From Bacteroidaceae bacterium (GTDB lineage Bacteria > Bacteroidota > Bacteroidia > Bacteroidales > Bacteroidaceae), in assembly GCA_017416705.1 (NCBI GenBank), contig JAFQBG010000012.1:21620-85619 (forward strand): DNA of 64,000 nt, read 5' to 3'. A program made the translations under genes and the position numbers. Under the pieces are notes generated by a model that did not search any database, had not been told where the DNA came from, and was given only the letters and a program-made list of their open reading frames with translations. This document shows, one piece after another, positions 25,213 through 34,179 of this stretch. Within the stretch, counting starts at the first letter, position 1; each line of letters opens with the position of its first letter.

Positions 25213-26310
25213 TCAGTCTTTCTCCTCCTGTTGCAAATTCAAACGGTTGCTGTCGTCGCGTTTTTCGAAATATAGTTTTTGCAATGGATGACGACGTGCC
25301 TCGTGATAGCGGGTGCGGTTACGCAGTATGTCTATACCGGCATATATGGCCTGACGGAATGAGTTTTCGTCGGCTTTTCCTTGCCCTGCTATGTCGTATG
25401 CCACACCATGCGCCGGCGATGTGCGTACTATGTCGAGCCCGGCTGTGAAGTTCACCCCGTCGTTCATTGCCAACAGCTTCATTGGGGTGAGCCCTTGGTC
25501 GTGATACATGGCAAGTATGGCATCGAAACAACGGTATTTGCCGCTGCCCATGAAACCATCGACACCAAAAGGACCATAACACAATATGCCTTCTTTGCTC
25601 ATCTTCTCGATAGTGGGGATTATTACTTCTATCTCCTCCTTGCCAAGCAACCCGTTGTCGCCCGAGTGCGGATTTAACGATAGTACGGCTATCTTGGGTG
25701 CGTCTATGCAGAAATCCTCTTGCAGACTCTTGTTCAGTATCAACAGTTTTTCTTCTAACAATTCGGGTGTTATGGCTGCCGGTACATCGCGCAGAGGCAG
25801 GTGCGATGTTGCTATTGCAAATCGCACGCAGTCGTTGAATAGTATCATCAGCGATTTATTCTCGTTGCCGCATCGCTCTTGCAGATACTCGGTGTGTCCC
25901 GGGAAACTGAATTCTTCGTTCTGTATGCTGTTTTTGTTTATCGGGGCTGTCACCAGAAGGTCTATCATACCGTTTTGGTAGTCGCTTATGGCACGCTCCA
26001 AGGCTTCGTATGCGGCATTGCCACCCTCTTTGGTTGCTACGCCAAGCTCAATGTGTACTTCGTCGCTGTTGCAATTTATTATGTTCAGCTTGAAATCTTC
26101 AATATCGCTTATCTCCTCTACCGCGTTGTAGTTTACATCCATTTCCAATGCTTTACGGTGGTAGGCTGCCAATTTGGGCGAACCGTAAATGACGGGGGTG
26201 CATATATCGAACATCTCGGGATTTTCGAATGTCTTGAATATTATCTCATAGCCAATCCCGTTTATATCTCCTTGGGTTATTCCTACGCGTATTTTGCGTT
26301 TGTCGCTCAT
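25213..26310 (-). CDS. pdxA: 4-hydroxythreonine-4-phosphate dehydrogenase
   Basis: A 365-residue PdxA, which oxidises 4-phosphohydroxy-L-threonine in pyridoxal-phosphate synthesis (DXP-dependent route). Landmarks are GITQGDINGIGYE at the N-terminus, TAPINK, the metal-binding histidines in FPGHTEYL, LNPHSGDNG and AMYHDQGL, and GLDIVRTSPAHGVAYDIAG. Length fits the Bacteroidota form, which has a small insertion. It lies between a DUF4837 lipoprotein gene and the head-group gene run, all on the same strand. Confidence 0.96.
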   Translation of the reverse strand: MSDKRKIRVGITQGDINGIGYEIIFKTFENPEMFDICTPVIYGSPKLAAYHRKALEMDVNYNAVEEISDIEDFKLNIINCNSDEVHIELGVATKEGGNAAYEALERAISDYQNGMIDLLVTAPINKNSIQNEEFSFPGHTEYLQERCGNENKSLMILFNDCVRFAIATSHLPLRDVPAAITPELLEEKLLILNKSLQEDFCIDAPKIAVLSLNPHSGDNGLLGKEEIEVIIPTIEKMSKEGILCYGPFGVDGFMGSGKYRCFDAILAMYHDQGLTPMKLLAMNDGVNFTAGLDIVRTSPAHGVAYDIAGQGKADENSFRQAIYAGIDILRNRTRYHEARRHPLQKLYFEKRDDSNRLNLQQEEKD

Positions 26311-26385
26311 TGTTTCTATATTTTATTTAAACAAATTATTATCTACATTTAAGGGTGTTCACATCGTGGGAACAGTGATGCCGGT

Positions 26386-27450
26386 TTATTTATTTGCGAC
26401 ATCGGTGCTGTCTGTCTGTTCTATGATTATCTCGGGTATGTGTATGCTGTTTTCAATGGCTTTGTCGGCCGGCAAGCGCAGTGAGTATAGCGATGCTTCG
26501 AGCTTACGCATTATATCGCCCTTCTTGCGATTGGCTGCATACACAAATGCCTCGGCAACAATGACTTTGTTGTTTACTTCGTCCACAACGCTGTGCGAAA
26601 CGAATGGGCCGCCCATCATATCGTTTTCCATCGACCACAATCCGCGTACTACCTGCAGGTAGCGTTCGCGGAATGTTCGCTCATCCATGCTCACATAGTC
26701 GTGCTCTGTTGTCATATATTGGTCGGGACGTCCGCCGGGGATGTTTTTCTTCATTACGGAGTCGCGCATGTGCAGGAAGTGTTCCATGGAAAAATTATCC
26801 TCGCTTGTGTATGGATAGCTGTATATCACAAAATTCTGTATGGTGCCGTTGGTGTTCGATATGTCCGATGCCCACAAAAAGTCTTTTCCGCTTTTTATGC
26901 CAACTATGTGTGCGGGAATATACATTTCGCATTCGAATTTTGCTTTAACGCTGTCGAGGAACGCTTTGTTATGCGATTTTTGCACCGCACGCAGTTCGTA
27001 GTTCATCTCGTTGGTGGTGAAAAAATCTATTATTGTGTATGCATGCTTTGTTACATATTCCTGAAAATCCTTTGCATTTGGCGATTGTATCGTTAGTATT
27101 ATCTGCGGTGTGGAATATTCATCGCGTGTGAATTTAAACTTGGTTTGTGTATATAACTGTTTGTCTATTTTTACTTCGATGACATTGCGGAATGTTTTCA
27201 GCAGACGGGTGAAACCGGCCGGACGCGAGTGCGATATGCGGAATGAACGCTCCGACTGTGGAAGGCCGGGTACATCGGTGTCCAGAACATCGAATAGGGC
27301 GCGACCGGCAGGCGACTCCCAAAACTCGTCGCTGCAAACTACAAGCACTTCATAGGGCATTCCGCTGGATGCGGGTTTGAACAAGGATGGGCTGTCGCTG
27401 CTGCATGCCGACAGTATGACTGCAAATAATGCAAAAAGTAATTTTTTCAT
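26386..27450 (-). CDS. DUF4837 family lipoprotein
   Basis: A 354-residue exported lipoprotein with lipobox LSAC at about residues 13-16. The body matches the DUF4837 family of Bacteroidota, with the typical opening MPYEVLVVCSDEFWESPAGRALFD and the segment GMPYE..., GLWSMENDMMGGPFVSH. The function is unknown. The gene is routinely found beside rlmN in this phylum; here it is 12 bases downstream of rlmN and 75 bases upstream of pdxA, so probably in one operon. Confidence 0.85.
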   Translation of the reverse strand: MKKLLFALFAVILSACSSDSPSLFKPASSGMPYEVLVVCSDEFWESPAGRALFDVLDTDVPGLPQSERSFRISHSRPAGFTRLLKTFRNVIEVKIDKQLYTQTKFKFTRDEYSTPQIILTIQSPNAKDFQEYVTKHAYTIIDFFTTNEMNYELRAVQKSHNKAFLDSVKAKFECEMYIPAHIVGIKSGKDFLWASDISNTNGTIQNFVIYSYPYTSEDNFSMEHFLHMRDSVMKKNIPGGRPDQYMTTEHDYVSMDERTFRERYLQVVRGLWSMENDMMGGPFVSHSVVDEVNNKVIVAEAFVYAANRKKGDIMRKLEASLYSLRLPADKAIENSIHIPEIIIEQTDSTDVANK

Positions 27451-27462
27451 TTTCTGTTATGT

Positions 27463-28503
27463 TTAGTTGTTGTATTCTTGGTTTTGTTTTGCTGTGGAGA
27501 GCATGCCGCAGGCTGCAAAAATATCTTCGCCGCGCGATGCTCTTATCGTGGTGAATATGCCGTTTGCGGTTAGGAAATCGCGCATACGCACCATTTCGTC
27601 GTTGCCTACGCCCTCCAATGGCACCCCGGGTACGGCATGGTAGCGTATCAGGTTTATGCGACAGTCCAAACCGTCTAATAATTTCAGTAATTTGCGTGCA
27701 TGGGCATTGCTGTCGTTTATTCCTTTGAACACAATGTATTCAAAGGTAAGACGACGTTGGTGGCTGAAATCGTACTGCTTCAATAATTCTACTATTTCCA
27801 AAATGGAATAACCGCGCTCGGCAGGCATAAGTTCACTGCGCTGTGCCGGCACAGGGTGGTGGAGGCTTATGGCTATATGATAATCTCCGCTGTCGAGCAG
27901 ACGTTTCAGCCCTTTTCTTACGCCCACCGACGACACTGTCAAACGGTGAGGGCTCCATGCTGTGGCATAGTCGGCGGTGAGTATCTCGATGCTTTGTAGC
28001 AGGTTGTCGAGGTTGTCGCATGGCTCACCCATGCCCATGAAAACTATGTTTGTTAGTTTGTCGAACTCGGGCAGAGCAAAAATCTGGTTTACTATTTCGT
28101 TGGCCGTCAGGTTGGCGGTGTAACGTTGCTTGCCCGTCATGCAGAAAAGGCAATTCATTTTGCAACCTATCTGTGACGATACGCATAGTGTGGCTCTGTC
28201 GCCGTCGGGGATGTACACAGCCTCTACAAAACTGTTTTCGCCGGCTTGGTACAGATATTTTATGGTGCCATCTGTGGAACGCATGGCCTCGACGGGGGCA
28301 GCATATCCCACGTTGAACAATTGCGACAGCTGTTCGCGATTCTTTAACGATATGTTTGTCATTTCGTCGAAACTACGAACGCGCTTGCAATATATCCAAT
28401 GGGCTATCTGTTTTGCGGTGAACGAGGGCATGCCTGCCTGTGTCACTGCGCTTTTTATTTGTGCGAGGGTCATTCCCAAGAGTGTGGCTTTGTTGCTATC
28501 CAT
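27463..28503 (-). CDS. rlmN: 23S rRNA (adenine-2503-C2)-methyltransferase
   Basis: A 346-residue radical-SAM enzyme that methylates A2503 of 23S rRNA and A37 of some tRNAs. The cluster motif CKMNCLFC is at ~118-125, followed by MTGKQRYTANLTANEI. The GMGEP motif (GMGEPCDN) and SSVG are present. The methyl-carrying cysteine near the C-terminus fits FAACGML, and the N-terminal helical domain is intact. It is the first gene of the minus-strand run down to the HAD gene. A TATATTCG box upstream on the minus strand could be its promoter. Confidence 0.96.
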   Translation of the reverse strand: MDSNKATLLGMTLAQIKSAVTQAGMPSFTAKQIAHWIYCKRVRSFDEMTNISLKNREQLSQLFNVGYAAPVEAMRSTDGTIKYLYQAGENSFVEAVYIPDGDRATLCVSSQIGCKMNCLFCMTGKQRYTANLTANEIVNQIFALPEFDKLTNIVFMGMGEPCDNLDNLLQSIEILTADYATAWSPHRLTVSSVGVRKGLKRLLDSGDYHIAISLHHPVPAQRSELMPAERGYSILEIVELLKQYDFSHQRRLTFEYIVFKGINDSNAHARKLLKLLDGLDCRINLIRYHAVPGVPLEGVGNDEMVRMRDFLTANGIFTTIRASRGEDIFAACGMLSTAKQNQEYNN

Positions 28504-28649
28504 GCTGCTGAACGGGTGTTTTATTCTGCGAATATAGTGTAAAAAAATGACTTTACTTCTAACCTTGTTAATATTTTATATTAATAGGCTGTTTAAACTC
28601 CTAAAAATTTTGTTCTTATGCAAATTATTCTTTTCGCGTTGCCGCTGTA

Positions 28650-28700
28650 AAAAATATCGAAGTAAACTTCATATTTTTCGCTCGCTTGTGGCTATATTTG
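28650..28700 (+). promoter_or_regulatory. palindrome and -7 box before the glycosyltransferase-DUF4922 gene
   Basis: AAAAATATCGAAGT and ACTTCATATTTTT form an imperfect inverted repeat around AA (28650-28678). It overlaps the expected -33 zone of a good -7 box TATATTTG at 28693-28700. The ATG at 28732 follows 31 bases later. A repressor or activator may bind the palindrome. The remaining intergenic bases from 28504 show no gene. Confidence 0.45.
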
Positions 28701-28731
28701 CAAAATAGTATTTTTGAAAAACAGCCTGCTT

Positions 28732-31182
28732 ATGGAAAATATTTCAGAATTTGATGTGGCAATGGGTAATTTCGATATAGATATTTTTATGCCTGTTCCC
28801 ACCGACGGGATTGAAATTGAGAAACTCGCTATGCTTGCAGCCAATGACAGAGTGAAAAATCTGTACGTTTGGTGTGTCGATGAAAATAACTTGAACCATA
28901 TCGACGCCAAGATAAAAACCATAAAAGTGACATCGCTTTCGGACACCGCTCTGTTTGTGAATATGGCGCGAACCGCCACTGCCAACTATGTTATATGCGT
29001 GCTTAAAGAAAATATTGTTCTGCCTTCGGCGCAGGCTATGGTTGGTATGTGTGAGGCTATGGACGAAACCTCCTCGCTCCTCTATTGCGACTATCGTAAA
29101 TATATTAAAGGCGAACTATGCGACGCTCCTACCATTGATTATGCCGTGGGCAGTTTGCGCAACGATTTCGATTTTGGCGCGGTGGTGGCATTGCGCACAT
29201 CCTGCCTGAAACAATTTACCGCAGGCGACATGCTCTACTATAAATATGCGGGGTTCTACCAGCTGAGGCTTTTTCTAAGTCGCGTGGGGCATTTACAGCA
29301 TCTGTGCCGTACATTGTATTCGGAACAAGAATTGGATTTGCGCAGGAGCGGCGAAAAACAGTTCGACTATGTCAACCCGGCACAACGGCAGGTGCAAATG
29401 GAGATGGAAAAAGTTTGTACCGAGCATTTGCAAGCCATAGGGGCTTGGCTGCCGCCGTTCAAATATACAAAAATCGACCTTTCCATCGGGGATTTTCCTG
29501 TCGAGGTGTCGGTTGTCATCCCGGTTCTGAACCGTGTATCGACCATAGCCGATGCCATAAGGTCGGTACTGGAACAAAAAACAAATTTCCAATTTAATAT
29601 ATTGGTGGTCGATAACCATTCCACCGATGGCACAAGCAGGGTCATAGACTCTTTCGACGACAAGAGGGTTTGTCATCTTGTTCCCGAAAGGACCGACCTT
29701 GGTATAGGCGGTTGTTGGAACTATGCCATCAACAGCGAGGCTTGCGGACGTTTTGCCGTTCAGCTCGACAGTGACGACATATACAGTGGCCCCGATACAC
29801 TGCAACGAATAGTCGATGAATTCTATAAACAGCAGTGTGCCATGTTGGTCGGCTCCTATAAAATATGCGATTTCAATTTGAATACTTTGCCTCCGGGTGT
29901 CATAGACCACAGGGAATGGAGCGAGGAAAATGGCCGAAACAATGCTCTGCGCATAAACGGATTGGGTGCGCCGCGTGCCTTCTTCACCCCGATTGTGCGT
30001 CGGGTTGGCTTCCCCAATGTGAGCTATGGCGAGGACTATGCAGTGGGGCTTGCCATATCCCGTAATTACAAGATAGGACGCATATACGATGTGCTCTATC
30101 TGTGCCGCCGTTGGGATGGTAATTCCGACTCCTCGCTGTCGCACGAAAAAGTAAATGCTCACAACCGCTACAAGGACTCACTGCGTAGTGCCGAACTGCT
30201 GGCGCGAATTGAAATGCTCGGCGGGGTTAATATTCCTTCGCAGGCCTGTGTGGAGGATTTCTTCCACAAACAACTCGATGGGTGGCAGCAGGCAAATGAA
30301 CGCTATCGGGCATTGTCGCAGGCGAAAGAGCGTCTGTTGGGTAACGGCATCACCCTGCAATATAATCCGGCAAGAATGGTCTCCACAGCGGCCAACGTGG
30401 GCGACAAGGCTGTAAAAGAACGCAAATGCTTTTTGTGCGCCGACAATCGTCCGCAGGAACAAAACACAGGCACTGCGCTTTTCGACATGGAGATACTTGT
30501 AAATCCTTTCCCCATATTGCCATTGCATCTGACATTACCGTTGAACAACCATACCCCACAAAGAATATCCCACCTATATTACGACATGCTGTCGTTGGCA
30601 AAGCAATGGCCGACTATGGCTCTGTTCTACAATGGTCCCAAGTGCGGAGCATCGGCCCCCGACCATGCTCATTTGCAGGCTGTGCGTGTCGATGATATTC
30701 CAATACTTGGCACCAAGCTCCACGAACTTGTCCATTCGCATACAGAGCAACTATACTGTTGTGGCACTGCCTCTATTTGCCGCAGCCTATCCTATTTTGT
30801 GCCGTTGTTTATACTGAAAGCCGATACGCCCGAGAATATGTTGCCGCTTTTCGATATTCTGTACAATGCCATGCCGGCCGATGAAAACGAGCCTCTCATG
30901 AATGTGCTTTCCTATAATAGCGGCGAAAATATTGTGACTATGGTCTTTCCGCGTAGCCGGCACCGTCCGTCATGCTACTACATGCAAGGCGATGCACAGC
31001 GTCTTGTGAGCCCCGGCCTGTTGGATATGGCCGGCTTGCTGATTACACCGCGCAAGGAGGACTTCGAAAGGATTACAGCCGAGGAGGCTGCTCGCATGCT
31101 TGGCGAGGTGGCCATCGACGAAAGCGCGGCATGTGAGATTTCGCGTAGAATAAAAACCATGATGTACGCATACGAGGCATGA
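28732..31182 (+). CDS. glycosyltransferase family 2 fused to DUF4922 (HIT/phosphorylase-like)
   Basis: An 816-residue fusion. The first ~245 residues form a degenerate domain whose fold I cannot assign. Residues ~250-490 are a GT2 glycosyltransferase (VSVVIPVLNRV, VVDNHSTDGTS, QLDSDD and later GEDYAV). Residues ~540-816 match DUF4922, related to HIT-type nucleotidyl hydrolases and GDP-galactose phosphorylase, with C-x-x-C (KCFLCADN), PFPILPLHLTLP and the nucleotide-binding triad APDHAHLQA. It may make or break a nucleotide sugar and transfer the sugar. I use ATG 28732, since the -7 box at 28693 would leave the TTG at 28714 almost leaderless. The SpoIID/LytB gene starts four bases before its stop. 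Confidence 0.82.
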   Translation: MENISEFDVAMGNFDIDIFMPVPTDGIEIEKLAMLAANDRVKNLYVWCVDENNLNHIDAKIKTIKVTSLSDTALFVNMARTATANYVICVLKENIVLPSAQAMVGMCEAMDETSSLLYCDYRKYIKGELCDAPTIDYAVGSLRNDFDFGAVVALRTSCLKQFTAGDMLYYKYAGFYQLRLFLSRVGHLQHLCRTLYSEQELDLRRSGEKQFDYVNPAQRQVQMEMEKVCTEHLQAIGAWLPPFKYTKIDLSIGDFPVEVSVVIPVLNRVSTIADAIRSVLEQKTNFQFNILVVDNHSTDGTSRVIDSFDDKRVCHLVPERTDLGIGGCWNYAINSEACGRFAVQLDSDDIYSGPDTLQRIVDEFYKQQCAMLVGSYKICDFNLNTLPPGVIDHREWSEENGRNNALRINGLGAPRAFFTPIVRRVGFPNVSYGEDYAVGLAISRNYKIGRIYDVLYLCRRWDGNSDSSLSHEKVNAHNRYKDSLRSAELLARIEMLGGVNIPSQACVEDFFHKQLDGWQQANERYRALSQAKERLLGNGITLQYNPARMVSTAANVGDKAVKERKCFLCADNRPQEQNTGTALFDMEILVNPFPILPLHLTLPLNNHTPQRISHLYYDMLSLAKQWPTMALFYNGPKCGASAPDHAHLQAVRVDDIPILGTKLHELVHSHTEQLYCCGTASICRSLSYFVPLFILKADTPENMLPLFDILYNAMPADENEPLMNVLSYNSGENIVTMVFPRSRHRPSCYYMQGDAQRLVSPGLLDMAGLLITPRKEDFERITAEEAARMLGEVAIDESAACEISRRIKTMMYAYEA

Positions 31183-32483
31183 GAACGTTGGATATAGGCA
31201 TATTGCTGTCGCCGCAAGTACGGTTTTCTTTCCATGGAGGCTATGTCTGTTCGGGAGTAACATACAGTGCCGCCGACTTGTCCGCTGTTGTTGTGGGCGA
31301 TGCCATTCGTTTCGCCGGCAGCGAGTACAAAAGAATACATTTCAGGCCATGCGACGAGAACGCGTTTTTCACATTGCACGATGTCGTGATAGGGGTGAAT
31401 TTTCATTGGGAGAGAACCCAACAGCAGAATTTTCATGGCGAACTGATATTATTTGTCGAGCAGGGGAAGATACGCGCAGTGAACAGGCTCGACGTCGAGA
31501 CATATCTGAAAAGTGTCATTTCGTCGGAGATGTCGGCCGGTAGCTCCTTGGAGTTTTTGAAGGCACATACGGTTATATCGCGCAGTTGGCTCTATGCACA
31601 ATTGTTGCGTGCCGATAAGAACAACTGCTCTGTGCTTGGCAGTGAGACACCCGACGAAATTATCCGTTGGTATGCACGCGAGGACCACACCACATTCGAC
31701 CTGTGTGCCGACGACCATTGTCAGCGCTATCAAGGCATACCGCAAAAAGGAAACGACAGGGTGGAGCAGGCTGTTGCCGAAACAGCCGGAATAGTTCTGA
31801 CGCACGACGGAGTGGTTTGCGATGCTCGTTTCAGTAAATGCTGTGGTGGCATGACCGAGCGTTTTTCGGCTTGTTGGGAAACGGTTGATATGCCCTATCT
31901 GCAAGCCTTCCGCGATGTGGCAGACAAAAACGGTTCTGTCGATTTAACAAACGAGGAAAATGCACGTGTGTGGATAGAAACCTCGCCCGAGGCATTCTGC
32001 AATACCGCCGACAAGGCCATTTTAGAACAGGTGCTCAACGGCTACGACTTGGAGACAAACGACTTCTATCGTTGGCAGGTTAAATACGGCAGGCAGGAAC
32101 TGTCGGAACTGGTGCGGGAGCGTTCAGGAATAGATTTCGGGCTCATCGAGGCGTTGCAGCCGGTGGAGCGTGCGGCGTCGGGACGCATTGTGCGTCTGCG
32201 GATAGTAGGCAGCAAGCGCACTGTCATCGTGGGCAAGGAACTGGAAATACGTCGTTGGCTGTCGCCGTCGCACCTGTATAGTTCTGCGTTTGTGGTAGAT
32301 GTATGCGACGACGCCTCGACAGGCGAGCAATATTTTGTGCTTAAAGGAGCAGGCTGGGGGCATGGAGTGGGTCTTTGTCAGATAGGCGCAGCCGTCATGG
32401 GTGCAAGAGGCTGTTCCTACACCGAAATATTATCCCATTACTATCCCAATACCGAACTATGCAATATAGAAAGCATAGTATAA
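31179..32483 (+). CDS. SpoIID/LytB domain protein
   Basis: A 434-residue protein whose core is the SpoIID/LytB fold, related to lytic transglycosylases that cut stripped glycan strands. Signature pieces: VETYLKSVISSEMSAGSSLEFLKAH...SRSWL, FSKCCGGMTE and GWGHGVGLCQIGAAVMGARG near the end. No signal peptide is apparent, so its compartment is uncertain. It is translationally coupled to the glycosyltransferase-DUF4922 fusion, a pairing recurrent in Bacteroidota. That suggests a joint step in turnover or recycling of a cell-wall or surface glycan (inference). Confidence 0.88.
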   Translation: MRTLDIGILLSPQVRFSFHGGYVCSGVTYSAADLSAVVVGDAIRFAGSEYKRIHFRPCDENAFFTLHDVVIGVNFHWERTQQQNFHGELILFVEQGKIRAVNRLDVETYLKSVISSEMSAGSSLEFLKAHTVISRSWLYAQLLRADKNNCSVLGSETPDEIIRWYAREDHTTFDLCADDHCQRYQGIPQKGNDRVEQAVAETAGIVLTHDGVVCDARFSKCCGGMTERFSACWETVDMPYLQAFRDVADKNGSVDLTNEENARVWIETSPEAFCNTADKAILEQVLNGYDLETNDFYRWQVKYGRQELSELVRERSGIDFGLIEALQPVERAASGRIVRLRIVGSKRTVIVGKELEIRRWLSPSHLYSSAFVVDVCDDASTGEQYFVLKGAGWGHGVGLCQIGAAVMGARGCSYTEILSHYYPNTELCNIESIV

Positions 32484-32514
32484 AAACGCTTTTAACCCCA
32501 CAACGTAACGCGAT

Positions 32515-33087
32515 ATGTCAGCCAATTCGGTTAAATATAATTATCATATAGTGGTTGCCGACGACAATACAGCCCTTTTGCAAACCATGAAAGTGGTTCT
32601 GTCGAGCAAATTTACAAAGGTCGCCACAGTCAGCAACCCACAACTGATACAAGGCATTATGGGGCTTGGAAATGTCGATGTGGTGCTGCTCGATATGAAT
32701 TTTTCGGCAAAAAACTTAGACGGCAGCGAGGGCCTTTTTTGGTTGAAACGCATAAAAGAACATGAGACGCCTCCAATTGTTATAATGATAACCGCCTTCG
32801 GCGAAATAGATTTGGCAGTGGAATGTATGAAGTGCGGTGCCGATGATTTTATAACAAAACCATGGAACAACGACGAACTGGTGGCTAAAATAGTGTCGTC
32901 GATAGAGAAACGCCAACAAAAACAATCCCAAGCCGAACCGTCATCGAACGCCACGCTTGCCATGATAGAAAAAGAACGTATAGCCGATACATTGCAGAAA
33001 GTAGGCAGGAACATGACAAAGGCTGCCGAGCTGTTGGGAATATCGCGTCGTACCCTATATAACAAAATAGAGAAATATGGGTTATAA
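32515..33087 (+). CDS. response regulator with Fis-type DNA-binding domain, lacking AAA+ domain
   Basis: A 190-residue regulator. The receiver domain spans ~10-130, with the acidic pocket VVADDN, phospho-acceptor Asp60 in VVLLDMNFS, Thr in ITAFG and Lys in ITKPW. A short linker follows, then a Fis-type helix-turn-helix at ~150-188 (MTKAAELLGISRRTLYNKIEKYGL). NtrC proteins of this phylum normally have a sigma-54 AAA+ domain between these two parts; it is absent here, giving the PrrA/RegA-like layout. It pairs with the kinase gene that overlaps its end by 11 bases. Confidence 0.9.
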   Translation: MSANSVKYNYHIVVADDNTALLQTMKVVLSSKFTKVATVSNPQLIQGIMGLGNVDVVLLDMNFSAKNLDGSEGLFWLKRIKEHETPPIVIMITAFGEIDLAVECMKCGADDFITKPWNNDELVAKIVSSIEKRQQKQSQAEPSSNATLAMIEKERIADTLQKVGRNMTKAAELLGISRRTLYNKIEKYGL

Positions 33088-34069
33088 ATATTACAGTATA
33101 TGCCTGCTGTTATACATAGCGGGCCTTGTGCTCGATGCCGCGGCAATAACATTGTGCATAGTGCAGAATGTACGCCTGTACATAACAACGCTGTTGTTGC
33201 TGCTGTTTCTGTATATGGCATATCGTTTATACAAGCTCCTACGCTATCCCCATGATATAATAGATATGTTTTTACTATCCTTGCGTTGTGGCGACAGGAC
33301 AATGCGTATGCCCTCTACAAACGACCGATACATGGGCGCATTGCAGAAAAACATCAATTCCATAATACGGCTATATCAGAAAAACAAGAACGAAACAGAA
33401 ATCAAAAAGAACCTGTACGACAATATTTTGCGCACCATGACACACGAAATGCGCAACACCCTCACCCCCATAATATCCCTTTCGGACTACTATGTGAAGA
33501 ATTGTGACAATACCACCCCTGCCGATGATATAAAAAATGGCTTGACCATAATAAACAGTCAGAGCAAAAGCCTTAAAAAATTCCTCGATTCGTATCATAC
33601 ATTCATAGAATTGCCCCATCCCGAGATAGAAAAAATTCACATACCCGAACTCTTTGGGCACATAGAACAGCTGCTGCGCAACGAACCCGGTGCCGATAAA
33701 ATAAAAATATTCTACACCAATATATCTGTCCATGCCGACCAAGTGCAGTTGCGCCAACTGCTTGTGAACATACTGCATAATGCGCTATACGCCATACAAG
33801 GATACGACGATGGCGAAATAGAACTCCGTGCAACGCAGAGCGAAAAGCATACCGTTATAACCGTCACCGACAACGGCTGTGGCATCCCACAAACTAAAAT
33901 CGAGGATATATTCACCCCATTCTACACCACGCGTCACGATGGCACGGGGATTGGGCTAAGCCTGTGTCGCCAGATAATGATGCTGCACGACGGCGACATA
34001 ACAGTGGAGAGTAATCCCGACAGTAGATACACCTCGTTCTCCATGACATTCCCCTTCTATTTTATGTGA
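33077..34069 (+). CDS. sensor histidine kinase
   Basis: A 330-residue kinase with two N-terminal membrane spans (~5-30 and ~34-55) and almost no periplasmic loop. The cytoplasmic part has the H-box MTHEMRNTLTPI, then the ATPase motifs NILHNALYAI (N box), DNGCGIP (G1), FTPFYTT (F box) and GTGIGLSL (G2). With so little outside the membrane, it probably senses a membrane or internal signal. It overlaps the response-regulator gene by 11 bases, so the two form a two-component pair. No target gene is indicated by the context. Confidence 0.92.
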   Translation: MGYKYYSICLLLYIAGLVLDAAAITLCIVQNVRLYITTLLLLLFLYMAYRLYKLLRYPHDIIDMFLLSLRCGDRTMRMPSTNDRYMGALQKNINSIIRLYQKNKNETEIKKNLYDNILRTMTHEMRNTLTPIISLSDYYVKNCDNTTPADDIKNGLTIINSQSKSLKKFLDSYHTFIELPHPEIEKIHIPELFGHIEQLLRNEPGADKIKIFYTNISVHADQVQLRQLLVNILHNALYAIQGYDDGEIELRATQSEKHTVITVTDNGCGIPQTKIEDIFTPFYTTRHDGTGIGLSLCRQIMMLHDGDITVESNPDSRYTSFSMTFPFYFM

Positions 34070-34179
34070 TAAATAACAATAGTGGCAGAAAAAAATATTC
34101 AATTTTGCTTTTTTCAATAAATTTATGTTAATTCGCAATGTGAATGTACATAACATAGGAATAACAAAAAAATAACACC

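Noticed and set aside
28650-28678. Palindrome before the glycosyltransferase gene as an rlmN terminator
   Set aside because: rlmN is transcribed away from it on the minus strand. The palindrome lies upstream of both genes and overlaps the plus-strand promoter.
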